From Gammaproteobacteria bacterium (GTDB lineage: Bacteria; Pseudomonadota; Gammaproteobacteria; Pseudomonadales; Porticoccaceae), in the NCBI GenBank assembly GCA_016191205.1, contig JACPPB010000056.1, positions 1 through 39,159 of the forward strand: a stretch of 39,159 nucleotides of DNA, given 5' to 3'. Of the stretch, positions 20,308-27,923 are shown piece after piece (positions within the stretch are counted from its first letter, which is position 1; each line of letters starts with the position of its first letter). The translations under genes were made by a program, and so were the position numbers. Below the pieces are notes generated by a model. It did no database searches, was not told where the DNA came from, and saw only the letters and a list, made by a program, of their open reading frames with translations.

Positions 20308-20440
20308 GGTGTCATTCCCGCGCTGCCGGTCCCCGAATGTTCTGGTCGGGGAGCGGCAGCGCGGGGGTGACGAGGGAGCGTGCGGGAGTGACGAGGGAGG
20401 GTGCGGGAGTGACGGGGGCGCTGGCGGGACAAACAGGGGA
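20308..20440 (+). repeat. Dispersed repeat copy with strong hairpin and 21-bp tandem repeat
   Basis: A perfect 12-bp stem CCCGCGCTGCCG (20317-20328) / CGGCAGCGCGGG (20354-20365) encloses the inner stem TCCCCGA/TCGGGGA found in other repeat copies. Two copies of a 21-base unit follow (20367-20387 and 20388-20408) plus a partial third. Lies between pilY1 and pilE. Confidence 0.85.
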
Positions 20441-20446
20441 TTGGCC

Positions 20447-20899
20447 ATGAAGAGAACGCAAAGCGACCGCCAGACCGGCGTGACCTTGCTGGAAATGATG
20501 ATCGTGCTGGTGATCCTCTCGGTGTTGGCCGCCATCATTTATCCGTCGTACCAGAACTACGTGGTGCGTTCCAACCGCGCCGTGGGCAAGAGCGCCCTGC
20601 TCAGCGTCGCGGCGCGGCAGGAGCAGTATTTTGCCAACAATGGCGGCTATGCCAACACCACGACGCTACTGGGATACCCGGCTACCTACCGGGTGGATCG
20701 CAAGGGCGAACAGGCCACTGCGGGCACCAGCATCTACGTTATTACGGTGGCCACCACGACCACCAACCCGATACGGGACTACACATTGACCGCCACGCCC
20801 GAAAACTTTCAGACCCGCGACACCGATTGCGGAGCGCTGACCCTGGATGACCGGGGCGCGAAAACCCCCACCACCACGGCTCTGCGCTGCTGGGAGTAG
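20447..20899 (+). CDS. pilE: Type IV pilus minor pilin PilE
   Basis: 150 residues. An 11-residue leader ends QTG before VTLLEMMIVLVILSVLAAI (Glu at +5; Val in place of the usual Phe at +1), followed by YPSYQNYVVRSNRAVGKSALLSVAARQEQYF, the ComP/PilE-like pattern of minor pilins. Two Cys near the C-terminus (DCGAL, LRCWE) would make the D-loop disulphide. A ribosome binding site CAGGGGAT precedes the ATG. It sits at the end of the operon, as PilE does in Pseudomonas; the major pilin PilA is not in the window. Confidence 0.87.
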   Translation: MKRTQSDRQTGVTLLEMMIVLVILSVLAAIIYPSYQNYVVRSNRAVGKSALLSVAARQEQYFANNGGYANTTTLLGYPATYRVDRKGEQATAGTSIYVITVATTTTNPIRDYTLTATPENFQTRDTDCGALTLDDRGAKTPTTTALRCWE

Positions 20900-20906
20900 C
20901 CGCGTT

Positions 20907-21190
20907 GGCAATGCCCGTCCCGGAGCGTTTGGTCGGGGAGCGGGGACCAAGGCGCCGCCGGATGCCGAGACACCGCGGCGCCTGGATTCCCGTGTTCACG
21001 GGAATGACGCAACGCGGGAGTGACGTGATGCCGTCGCCCTCGCGGAGCCTGTCCCCGAGTGTTTGGTCGGGGAGCGGGGGCCCAGGCGCCACCGCAACCC
21101 GAACCGGCGCGGCCCCTGGATTCCCGTGTTCACGGGAATGACGCGATGCGGGAATGACGCGACGCGGGAATGACGTGATGCCGTCGCTCC
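20907..21190 (+). repeat. Two tandem dispersed palindromic repeat copies
   Basis: Fills the 347-base gap between pilE and mntA. Copy one has stem AGGCGCCGC (20950-20958) / GCGGCGCCT (20975-20983) with a 16-base loop, then the perfect hairpin TTCCCGTG-TT-CACGGGAA (20987-21004). Copy two (about 21030-21150) repeats the TCCCCGAGTGTTTGGTCGGGGA hairpin, the AGGCGCCACC block and the same tail hairpin. Short GCGGGAATGACG units follow. Confidence 0.88.
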
Positions 21191-21228
21191 CGCGAGCACA
21201 GGGCATCAACCTGTTTCGCCAGTGGCTT

Positions 21229-21242
21229 CGAGTCTATACTCG
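21229..21242 (+). promoter_or_regulatory. Palindromic operator over the mntA-hepT -10 box
   Basis: CGAGT-CTAT-ACTCG is an inverted repeat that contains TATACT (21235-21240, 5/6 match to the -10 consensus). The mntA ATG is at 21247, so transcription would begin at about the start codon and no ribosome binding site is present. No good -35 hexamer is seen. The layout suggests autorepression by the antitoxin or complex, as an inference. Confidence 0.4.
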
Positions 21243-21246
21243 GCCC

Positions 21247-21654
21247 ATGGAAAACGTAGCGCTTCCCGCCGATTTCGATGCCATCGCCCGGGTGCTCGCC
21301 CGCGATGAAGACCTCCGCTTCGCCATCCAGTTTGGCTCGCTTGCCACGGGCCCCGCCGGGCCGGACAGCGATCTGGATGTCGCGGTGTTCGCGACCGGGC
21401 CGCTCGGCGCCGAGCGCAAAATCGCGCTGATCGCCCGCCTCGCCGAAATCACCGGGCGGCCCGTCGATCTTCTGGACCTGCGCACCGCCGGGGTTCTGGT
21501 CACCCGCGAAGCGCTGACCAGGGGGCGACTGCTGTTCTGCCGCGACCGCGGCGCCTACCGTGAACTCGCCGCGCGCACGGTCATTGATGCGGCCGATTTT
21601 CTACCCTACGTGGAGCGCCTTCTGCGTGAGCGGCGCAGCGCATGGATCGGCTGA
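21247..21654 (+). CDS. mntA: MntA-type nucleotidyltransferase antitoxin (type VII TA)
   Basis: Minimal nucleotidyltransferase that neutralises HepT by adding AMP to a tyrosine of the toxin. 135 residues. The GSx10DxD signature is complete: Gly30-Ser31 (FGSLATG) and Asp42/Asp44 (SDLDVAVF), then VDLLDLRTAG. It overlaps hepT by 13 bases, the usual antitoxin-first order of this module. The ATG lies directly behind a -10-like palindrome. The family call is firm; AMPylation follows from characterised MntA-HepT pairs. Confidence 0.9.
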   Translation: MENVALPADFDAIARVLARDEDLRFAIQFGSLATGPAGPDSDLDVAVFATGPLGAERKIALIARLAEITGRPVDLLDLRTAGVLVTREALTRGRLLFCRDRGAYRELAARTVIDAADFLPYVERLLRERRSAWIG

Positions 21655-22061
21655 TACTGGCGGAAAAAATCGAGGCGCTGAGACGCTGCGTCGCGCGCAT
21701 CGAACAGCGCCGCGCCGCAACGCCGGAAGCATTGCAGCGTGATCTGGACCGGCAGGACATCATGAGCCTGAACCTCACCCGTGCCGTGCAAACCTGCGTG
21801 GACATCGCCATGCACCTGCTTGCCGATACCGATGAGCCGGCACCAACGACCATGGATGAGGCTTTTGCGGGGCTGGTCACGCAATCGTTCATATCCGAAC
21901 CGCTGGGCAAACGTCTGCGGGCGGCCGTGGGTTTCCGGAATATCGTGGTACACAGCTACCAGCCGATCGACTGGACCATCGTCCATGCGTTGACCTATGC
22001 AGGGGCGGAGGATTTCCGCGCCTTTGCAGCCGCTGTCGCGCCATTGCTCGATGCGGACTGA
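21642..22061 (+). CDS. hepT: HepT-type HEPN ribonuclease toxin (type VII TA)
   Basis: HEPN-domain RNase that stops growth when free. 139 residues, all helical in appearance. The catalytic Rx4HxY motif is intact: Arg99, His104 and Tyr106 (FRNIVVHSY); Tyr106 is the residue AMPylated by MntA in studied pairs. Overlaps mntA by 13 bases. An intact motif in both partners suggests an active module. A start slightly downstream is unlikely because the overlap is conserved in this family. Confidence 0.9.
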   Translation: MDRLILAEKIEALRRCVARIEQRRAATPEALQRDLDRQDIMSLNLTRAVQTCVDIAMHLLADTDEPAPTTMDEAFAGLVTQSFISEPLGKRLRAAVGFRNIVVHSYQPIDWTIVHALTYAGAEDFRAFAAAVAPLLDAD

Positions 22062-22151
22062 TTGCGCGCCGTCGCCCTCGCGAACCAAGCCGCGCCCCAA
22101 GCTTCGCACCCTGTGGGCACGGTCTGTCGGCCTTTGCCCGGTTCCAGCCGC

Positions 22152-22180
22152 TTGCGCGCCTGGCGCCATGTGTCTAAACT
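22152..22180 (+). promoter_or_regulatory. Candidate promoter for the MazE/MazF-like module
   Basis: TTGCGC (22152-22157) and TAAACT (22175-22180) with a 17-base spacer lie 30 bases before the antitoxin ATG at 22211. The same TAAACT -10 is used before 1766. The -35 is weak. Confidence 0.3.
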
Positions 22181-22210
22181 CCGTTTATACGCATAGCAAT
22201 GAGGCGCGCC

Positions 22211-22462
22211 ATGTCGGAGACCGTTCTGAGTATCAAACACTGGGGGAATAACCTCGGGGTCAGGCTGCCCTCGGCGATCGCAAAAGCAGCCAGACTGCAC
22301 GCCGACCAGAAGGTGCGGGTGTCGGTCGAGAATGGCCGCGTGATTATCGCGCCCGCGGATGACCATCAGCTGTCGCTCGACGAACGGCTGGCACGGTTCG
22401 ATCCGGAAAAGCACGGTGGTGAGGTCATGGTCACGCAACCCGTGGGCGCCGAGCATTGGTAA
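22211..22462 (+). CDS. MazE-like antitoxin (AbrB/SpoVT fold)
   Basis: 83 residues. The N-terminal swapped-hairpin DNA-binding domain reads LSIKHWGNNLGVRLPSAIAK, the MazE/AbrB signature, followed by DQKVRVSVENGRVIIAP. The acidic/flexible C-terminus (LDERLARFDPEKHGGE) is the toxin-binding part. The ATG at 22211 is preceded by GAGG at six bases; a start four codons earlier is possible but lacks this. The toxin start overlaps its stop. Probably represses its own promoter. Confidence 0.85.
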   Translation: MSETVLSIKHWGNNLGVRLPSAIAKAARLHADQKVRVSVENGRVIIAPADDHQLSLDERLARFDPEKHGGEVMVTQPVGAEHW

Positions 22463-22857
22463 CGGCGGGCAAAAAGCCTCCGGCAGACTGGGTGCCGGAT
22501 CGGCAGGATGTCATCTGGATCGACTGCACACCCCAGGCAGGGCGCGAAATGCGCGATCTTCACCCCTTCCTCGTGCTGTCGCCGCGTCGTTTCAATGCGC
22601 GAACCTCGCTGGTGATCGGCCTCCCGATGACCACTGCGGGATACAATGCCGACAACCCCTTTGCGGTTGCCGTCGGCACCGCATCCGGGCGCAAGACCGG
22701 AAAAACCAGCTATGTGCTTTGCCATCAGCCCAAATCGTTCGACTGGCGTGCGCGGGGCGCATCGCCCCATCGACTGAAGCGCGTGGCGGACGCGCAGTTC
22801 GCGCAAGTGTGCGAGACGCTCGATCAGATCCTGATGCTGCCCCGATCACCGCCGTAA
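22456..22857 (+). CDS. MazF/PemK-like endoribonuclease toxin
   Basis: 133 residues from a TTG that overlaps the antitoxin stop by 7 bases. GTG at 22492 would start the conserved domain directly and is the alternative. MazF-type features: WVPDRQDVIWIDCTPQAGREMR at the N-terminus (seen in parts), HPFLVLSPRRFNARTSLVIG, and a C-terminal TLDQILML helix. The loop after PQAG, which carries the catalytic Arg in MazF, is present. Cleaves mRNA at short sequence motifs in studied relatives; specificity here is unknown. Confidence 0.85.
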   Translation: MVTAGKKPPADWVPDRQDVIWIDCTPQAGREMRDLHPFLVLSPRRFNARTSLVIGLPMTTAGYNADNPFAVAVGTASGRKTGKTSYVLCHQPKSFDWRARGASPHRLKRVADAQFAQVCETLDQILMLPRSPP

Positions 22858-22867
22858 ACCGCTGACC

Positions 22868-22945
22868 GCGACGCCGTCGCCCTCGCGAATGCGGGGGCCC
22901 AGGCGCCACCGGACGCCGAGATACCGTGGCGCCTGGCGCGGAATC
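22868..22945 (+). repeat. Dispersed repeat hairpin between convergent genes
   Basis: Perfect 9-bp stem AGGCGCCAC (22901-22909) / GTGGCGCCT (22926-22934) around a 16-base loop, preceded by the GCCGTCGCCCTCGCG block seen in other copies. Sits between the toxin gene and the convergent pilR, where it could act as a two-way terminator, although it has no T-run. Confidence 0.75.
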
Positions 22946-22959
22946 GGGTTGTTCAGCGG

Positions 22960-24351
22960 TTACTCGATCCCGAGTTTTTTCAGCTTGTAGCGAATCTGGC
23001 GAAAGCTGAGCCCCAGCCGCTCGGCGGCCAGGGTCTTGTTCCAGCGCGCGGCGAGCAGGGTGCGTTCCAGCACGGCGCGCTCGATATCTTCGAGGTATTT
23101 TTCCAGATTGCCGGCAGCCAGGATGTCGGCTTCGCTCGGCAGACTGTCGTGGGGCGCGGGTGAATGCCGCTGCGGTGTATTCCCGGGGGCGGTCGCTGCC
23201 GACATCGACTCCGCCGACAGGCGCAGGTCCCGCGGCTCGATACGCTGGTGTTCGCACAGGGTAAACGCCCGCTCCAGAATGTTTTCCAGTTCCCGCACAT
23301 TGCCGGGAAAGCTGTAATGTTCAAGCGTCGCGAGCGCCGCCGGGCTCAGCAACGGCGCTTCCATGCCGCTCTCCTCGCCCAGGCGTTTCAGGAAATAATC
23401 GGCGAGCGCGGGGATGTCCTGGGGGTGATCGCGCAGCGCCGGCACCGCGATTTCGATGACGTTGATGCGGTAGTAGAGATCCTGCCGAAAGCGGCCGTCG
23501 CTCAGATCCTGTTCGAGATCGCGGTGGGTGGCGCTGAGGATACGCACATCGACGTTCAGTTCGCTGCCTTCGCCGACCCGGCGGATGGTTTTTTCCTGGA
23601 TCGCGCGCAGCAGCTTGACCTGCATCGGCAGCGGCAGTTCGGCAATCTCGTCGAGAAACAGGGTGCCGCCCTCGGCCACTTCGAACAGCCCGCGCTTGTC
23701 CTGGTGGGCGCCGGTGAAACTGCCCTTGATGTGGCCGAAGAACTCGCTCTCCATCAGTTCCGTCGGAATGGCGCCGCAGTTGACCGGCACGAAGGGTCGA
23801 TCGGCACGCGGGCTCTGGCGGTGAATGGAGCGGGCGACGATTTCCTTGCCGCTGCCCGAGGGGCCGCGGATGCACACCGGCGCCTGACTGCGCGCGACGC
23901 GGGCGATCTCGCGCCGCAAATTCTGGATCGCCGGTGAAGCACCGATGAATTCCTGCGCGGCGCCCAAGGACTCGTTGGCCGCCGGCGGGCTCGCCAGCTT
24001 GAGGGCGGACTGCACCAGCGTGCGCAAGCGCTGCAACTGAATGGGTTTGGAAACGAAATCGAACGCGCCGCGCTGCAACGCCTGCACCGCGAGATCGGTA
24101 TTGCCGTAGGCGGTGATCATGGCCACGGGCAGTTCCGGGTATTTGAGCTGAATGTGGTCGATCAGGTTGAGGCCGTCGCCGTCGGGCAGGCGCATGTCGG
24201 TGATGCAGACCGCGAAGGATTCCGCCTTCAGCACATTGATGCCTTCCGCCAGGCTGGCGGCGGTAGTGACGTCGAGACCGAGCTGATGCAGGGTCATGGA
24301 GAGCAGCTCGCGGATATCCGGTTCGTCGTCGACGACAAGTGCTTTCGGCAT
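22960..24351 (-). CDS. pilR: Sigma-54-dependent response regulator PilR
   Basis: Activates pilin transcription with RpoN. 463 residues: receiver domain with phospho-acceptor Asp52 (CITDMRLPDG), AAA+ domain with Walker A GPSGSGKE (163-170), the sigma-54 contact loop GSFTGA (210-215; GAFTGA is the commonest form), Walker B LFLDEI, and a Fis-type helix-turn-helix at the end (ERLGLSFRQIRYKLKKLGI). The ATG is 2 bases behind the pilS stop. The frame is open well upstream, but that part lies inside pilS and is not homologous. Confidence 0.93.
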   Translation of the reverse strand: MPKALVVDDEPDIRELLSMTLHQLGLDVTTAASLAEGINVLKAESFAVCITDMRLPDGDGLNLIDHIQLKYPELPVAMITAYGNTDLAVQALQRGAFDFVSKPIQLQRLRTLVQSALKLASPPAANESLGAAQEFIGASPAIQNLRREIARVARSQAPVCIRGPSGSGKEIVARSIHRQSPRADRPFVPVNCGAIPTELMESEFFGHIKGSFTGAHQDKRGLFEVAEGGTLFLDEIAELPLPMQVKLLRAIQEKTIRRVGEGSELNVDVRILSATHRDLEQDLSDGRFRQDLYYRINVIEIAVPALRDHPQDIPALADYFLKRLGEESGMEAPLLSPAALATLEHYSFPGNVRELENILERAFTLCEHQRIEPRDLRLSAESMSAATAPGNTPQRHSPAPHDSLPSEADILAAGNLEKYLEDIERAVLERTLLAARWNKTLAAERLGLSFRQIRYKLKKLGIE

Positions 24352-24353
24352 GG

Positions 24354-26000
24354 TCAGGTCTCGGTGGTGCGCGGGCGTTGATCGAGCACGCGGTCGGGAT
24401 GTGCGAAACCGATCCGGAAACAGGCGCCGATGGCGGAAGCCGCGGCGTTGCCGTGGGCGCGATACTCGAGCGTGGCCCGATTCATTGCACAGAGTTCGCG
24501 GGAAATATACAACCCCAGCCCGGTTCCGGTGTGCGACGTGGTAAAAAACGGCTCGAACAGCCGCTTCTGCACAACCGCTCCGATGCCGGGGCCGCGATCG
24601 CGCACGTCCAGCCACGGGCGGCCGCTGGCGGCGTCCGTGCCCAGTTCCAGCGTCGCCCAGCGCGCGCCACTGTGTTCCGCGCTGTGACGCAGGGCGTTGT
24701 CGAGCAGGTTGGTCAGCACCTGATTCAGTTGCGATGGGTCGAACTCGACGAGCAGGGCGGGGCCACTGGTATCGACCTCGATCACCGCGGACCCGTCCGA
24801 GTGCTCCGCCAGTTCGGTGATGAATTTTTGCAGCCAGTTCTTGAGATCGAATCGCGCGACCTCGGCGGGTTTCTGGCGGGACAACTGCAGCACGTTTTCG
24901 ACGATCTGATTCAGGCGTTCGGAATGGCGGACGATGATCTCCGCCAGGCGTTGTACCGAACCGTCGGATGCATCGCTCTCGCCGAGCAGTTGCGCGGCGT
25001 GGCTGATCGCACCCAGCGGATTGCGGATTTCATGGGCGATCCCCGCTGTGAGCCCGCCCAGGGAGGCGAGCTTGAGCTGTTGCGCGCGCTGGGCGCTGGC
25101 GCGGTTGTCTTCCAGAAAAATCAGCGTGCGCCGACTGTCGCGTTGATCCAGGGAGGCGAAGCTGGCCTGGATTTCGGTGCCGCCGGCGGCGAACGTCGGC
25201 GCTTGCAGCCAGGGATAGCTTTTCCAGCGCTGAAACAGTTTCAGCAATGGTGGGCAGACGCCGAGAAACTGGCGCAGCGCGAGCGGGCGTTGCGGCTGAT
25301 GACCACCGAGCAGACCGACGGCCGCGGCGTTGATGAGTTCGATGCGCCCGCTCTGATCCACCACTACGATGCCGGTCAGCATGCGCTGGATGATCAGCTC
25401 GTTGAGCTGTTGCAGTTGCGCGGCGGCGTCGGCATGCACCGCCTCGCGCTGCTGGGCGCCGCGCAGCCGGCTGTTGGCGCGCTGCACGCTGATGGCCGTG
25501 GCGAACAGCAGCATGCCCAGCAGGCCCGCAGCGACGGGGCCGGGTTCACCGGACCGGGTCAGGGCGACGGCGACTTCCTGGCCCAGCACTGCGAGGCTTG
25601 CGATGGCGGCGAGCAGCAGCGCCAGACGTGCGCCGAACGCGGCGCCGCCGCAGGCGACCGTGATCAGGAGCGGGACCCCGAACCCGCTGGCGACACCACC
25701 GCTGCCAAAGGTAAGCGCCGCCATGCAGCCGATGTCCACCACCAGATGGACGAACAGGGCGCTGGGATGGAGTGCGAAATGCCGCCAGAGCGCATGCGCC
25801 AGCAATACGGCGGAGGTGGCGACAAAGGCGTAGATGGCGCCGGACTGGATCAGCGGGACGGTGGCGGCGAACAGGCCGCGCGAGATGCCGCTGAGCAGAA
25901 TGGTCAGAAACAGCAGCGAGAACGCCACCCGGTAGAAGGTGTACACCCTCACAGAGCCGATCGACTGGGTACTGTTGTCGTCCGTGCCGTTCGTGGTCAT
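24354..26000 (-). CDS. pilS: Membrane sensor histidine kinase PilS
   Basis: Partner kinase of PilR; PilS monitors pilin levels in the inner membrane in Pseudomonas. 548 residues: about six membrane helices in the first 175 residues, a PAS-like region (about 195-300; RMLTGIVVVDQSGRIELINA), HisKA with HEIRNPLGAI (His323) and an ATPase domain with N-box NLLDNALRHS, RGPGIG and GTGLGLYIS. Divergent from nadE, with 80 bases between them and no clear promoter hexamers that I would defend. Confidence 0.93.
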   Translation of the reverse strand: MTTNGTDDNSTQSIGSVRVYTFYRVAFSLLFLTILLSGISRGLFAATVPLIQSGAIYAFVATSAVLLAHALWRHFALHPSALFVHLVVDIGCMAALTFGSGGVASGFGVPLLITVACGGAAFGARLALLLAAIASLAVLGQEVAVALTRSGEPGPVAAGLLGMLLFATAISVQRANSRLRGAQQREAVHADAAAQLQQLNELIIQRMLTGIVVVDQSGRIELINAAAVGLLGGHQPQRPLALRQFLGVCPPLLKLFQRWKSYPWLQAPTFAAGGTEIQASFASLDQRDSRRTLIFLEDNRASAQRAQQLKLASLGGLTAGIAHEIRNPLGAISHAAQLLGESDASDGSVQRLAEIIVRHSERLNQIVENVLQLSRQKPAEVARFDLKNWLQKFITELAEHSDGSAVIEVDTSGPALLVEFDPSQLNQVLTNLLDNALRHSAEHSGARWATLELGTDAASGRPWLDVRDRGPGIGAVVQKRLFEPFFTTSHTGTGLGLYISRELCAMNRATLEYRAHGNAAASAIGACFRIGFAHPDRVLDQRPRTTET

Positions 26001-26080
26001 GGCCTCCGGCCGGTGGGTTTTTGCTCGCGCCCGGATTTTAGCCGAAAATGCCGGACCCCAGCGGAATCAGGCGCCATACC

Positions 26081-27709
26081 ATGAACCGGCTCACAGTGGC
26101 CCTGGCACAGCTCAATCCTCTGGTCGGGGATATTCCCGGCAACACCGCCAAGGTCATCGCGGCGGTGCGCACCGCGCGCGACGAACTGGGCGCGCAGGTC
26201 GTCCTGTTTTCCGAACTGGTGCTGATCGGCTATCCGCCGGAAGACCTGCTGCTGCGGCCCGCGCTGCAACCGCGCATCGAGCGGGCGCTGGCCGAGGTGC
26301 GGGCCGCCTGTCGCGGCATCGTCGCGGTGCTCGGCTATCCCTGGCGCGAACACGGCAAGCTCTACAACTCGGCCGGTGTGATCCGCGACGGTGAGCTGAT
26401 CGCGCGTTACGACAAAAACTGCCTGCCCAACTATCAGGTGTTCGACGAGCAGCGTTACTTTGCCGCTGGCAGCGCGCCCTGTGTGTTTGATATCGCCGGC
26501 GTGCGCGCGGCGGTGACGGTCTGCGAGGATGTCTGGTTTCCCGGACCCACGGCGGCGGCGGCGGCGGCCGGCGCGCGTCTGATGCTCAATCTCAACGCCT
26601 CGCCCTTTCATCGCGGCAAGCAGCACAAACGCCAGGAAGTGCTGGCGGCGCGCGCGCGCGAGGGTGGGCTGCCGATTCTCTATGTGAATCAGGTCGGCGG
26701 TCAGGATGAACTGATATTTGACGGCGGTTCGCTGGTGGTGGATGCGAACGGCACACCTTGTTTTCAGGCGCCGCAGTTTGTCGAGGGTCTCTTTCCCGTG
26801 ACGCTTACAGTCGCTGCCGGTGCGGTCAGCGTGCCGGCGCAGTCGATCACGCCACCGCTGGAGCCCATCGCGTCGGTGTATGGGGCGCTGGTGATCGGGG
26901 TGCGCGACTATGTGCGAAAAAACGGCTTCAAGGGCGTGGTGCTCGGTCTTTCCGGCGGTATCGATTCGGCGCTGACGCTCGCCATCGCGGTGGATGCCCT
27001 GGGCGCGGAGCGAGTGGAGGCGATCATGCTGCCGTTCCGCTACACCTCGCAGCTCAGCAAGGACGGCGCCCGCGCAGAAGCCGAGCGGCTCGGGGTGAGT
27101 TATCGCAGCATCGATATCGCGCCGGTGTACGACGCCTGCATGGGTGCGCTGGCGGAGGAGTTCGCGGGCCTGCCGGTGGACAAGACCGAGGAGAATCTCC
27201 AGGCCCGCGCGCGCGGCCTGCTGTTGATGGCGATCTCGAACAAGAAGGGCTATCTGGTGCTCACCACCGGCAACAAGAGCGAAATGGCGGTGGGCTACGC
27301 CACGCTCTACGGCGACATGGCGGGCGGACTCGATGTGCTCAAGGACGTACCCAAGGTCACGGTGTTCGAACTGTCGCGTTACCGCAACAGCATCGCGCCG
27401 GTGATTCCCGAGGAAGTGATCACGCGGCCGCCCTCGGCGGAACTGGCGCCGGACCAGAAGGACGAGGATTCGCTGCCGCCTTACTCCGTGCTCGACCGTA
27501 TCCTGGAACTCTATGTGGAGCAGGACGCGAGCGCCGCCGATATCGTCGCCGCCGGCTTCGCGGCCGAGGATGTCTATCGCGTGGTGCGCATGGTGGATGT
27601 CAACGAATACAAGCGCCGCCAGGCCCCGGTCGGTCTGCGCGTGAGCGAACGCGCTTTCGGCCGCGACCGCCGCTATCCCATCACCAATGGGTGGCGCGCG
27701 GGGGATTGA
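26081..27709 (+). CDS. nadE: Glutamine-dependent NAD(+) synthetase
   Basis: Last step of NAD synthesis: amidation of nicotinate adenine dinucleotide with glutamine and ATP. 542 residues. The N-terminal nitrilase/glutaminase domain has the Glu46-Lys112-Cys148 triad (FSELVLIGYP, YDKNCLPNY, TVCEDVWFP). The C-terminal synthetase domain has the PP-loop SGGIDS (291-296), TTGNKSEMAVGYATLYGD and RPPSAEL. Two-domain length is normal. An upstream ATG at 26048 would add 11 residues before the conserved MNRLTVALAQLNP and is less likely. Stands alone, divergent from pilS. Confidence 0.94.
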   Translation: MNRLTVALAQLNPLVGDIPGNTAKVIAAVRTARDELGAQVVLFSELVLIGYPPEDLLLRPALQPRIERALAEVRAACRGIVAVLGYPWREHGKLYNSAGVIRDGELIARYDKNCLPNYQVFDEQRYFAAGSAPCVFDIAGVRAAVTVCEDVWFPGPTAAAAAAGARLMLNLNASPFHRGKQHKRQEVLAARAREGGLPILYVNQVGGQDELIFDGGSLVVDANGTPCFQAPQFVEGLFPVTLTVAAGAVSVPAQSITPPLEPIASVYGALVIGVRDYVRKNGFKGVVLGLSGGIDSALTLAIAVDALGAERVEAIMLPFRYTSQLSKDGARAEAERLGVSYRSIDIAPVYDACMGALAEEFAGLPVDKTEENLQARARGLLLMAISNKKGYLVLTTGNKSEMAVGYATLYGDMAGGLDVLKDVPKVTVFELSRYRNSIAPVIPEEVITRPPSAELAPDQKDEDSLPPYSVLDRILELYVEQDASAADIVAAGFAAEDVYRVVRMVDVNEYKRRQAPVGLRVSERAFGRDRRYPITNGWRAGD

Positions 27710-27713
27710 CTGG

Positions 27714-27880
27714 ACGCCGTCGCCTTCGCGTATCTTCCAGTCGTCCTCGCGGATGCGGGGACTCAGGCGCCACCGGATCCGGAAGTATTGCGGTGCTGGA
27801 TTCCCGTTTCACTGGAAACCGCTCCTGCGTTTCCAGTATTTCCGCCATCCAGGGCGGTTGCGCGGGGGTGACGGCTTCTT
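27714..27880 (+). repeat. Dispersed repeat copy with one 51-bp insert
   Basis: Carries the GCCGTCGCC head, the AGGCGCCACCGGATCCGG block and the tail arm GGATTCCCGTTT. A 51-base unit (27810-27860) then sits where the loop of the tail hairpin should be, followed by a degenerate right arm CGCGGGGGTGACGG. The unit has its own stems CTGGAAAC/GTTTCCAG and CCGCC/GGCGG. Confidence 0.85.
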
Positions 27881-27923
27881 CCTCTCAATCGCGTATGGAT
27901 ACGTTCGGCCTTCGCCCAGCCTG

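Noticed and set aside
24339-26084. A 581-residue plus-strand open frame
   Set aside because: Antisense shadow of pilS, with no domain match.
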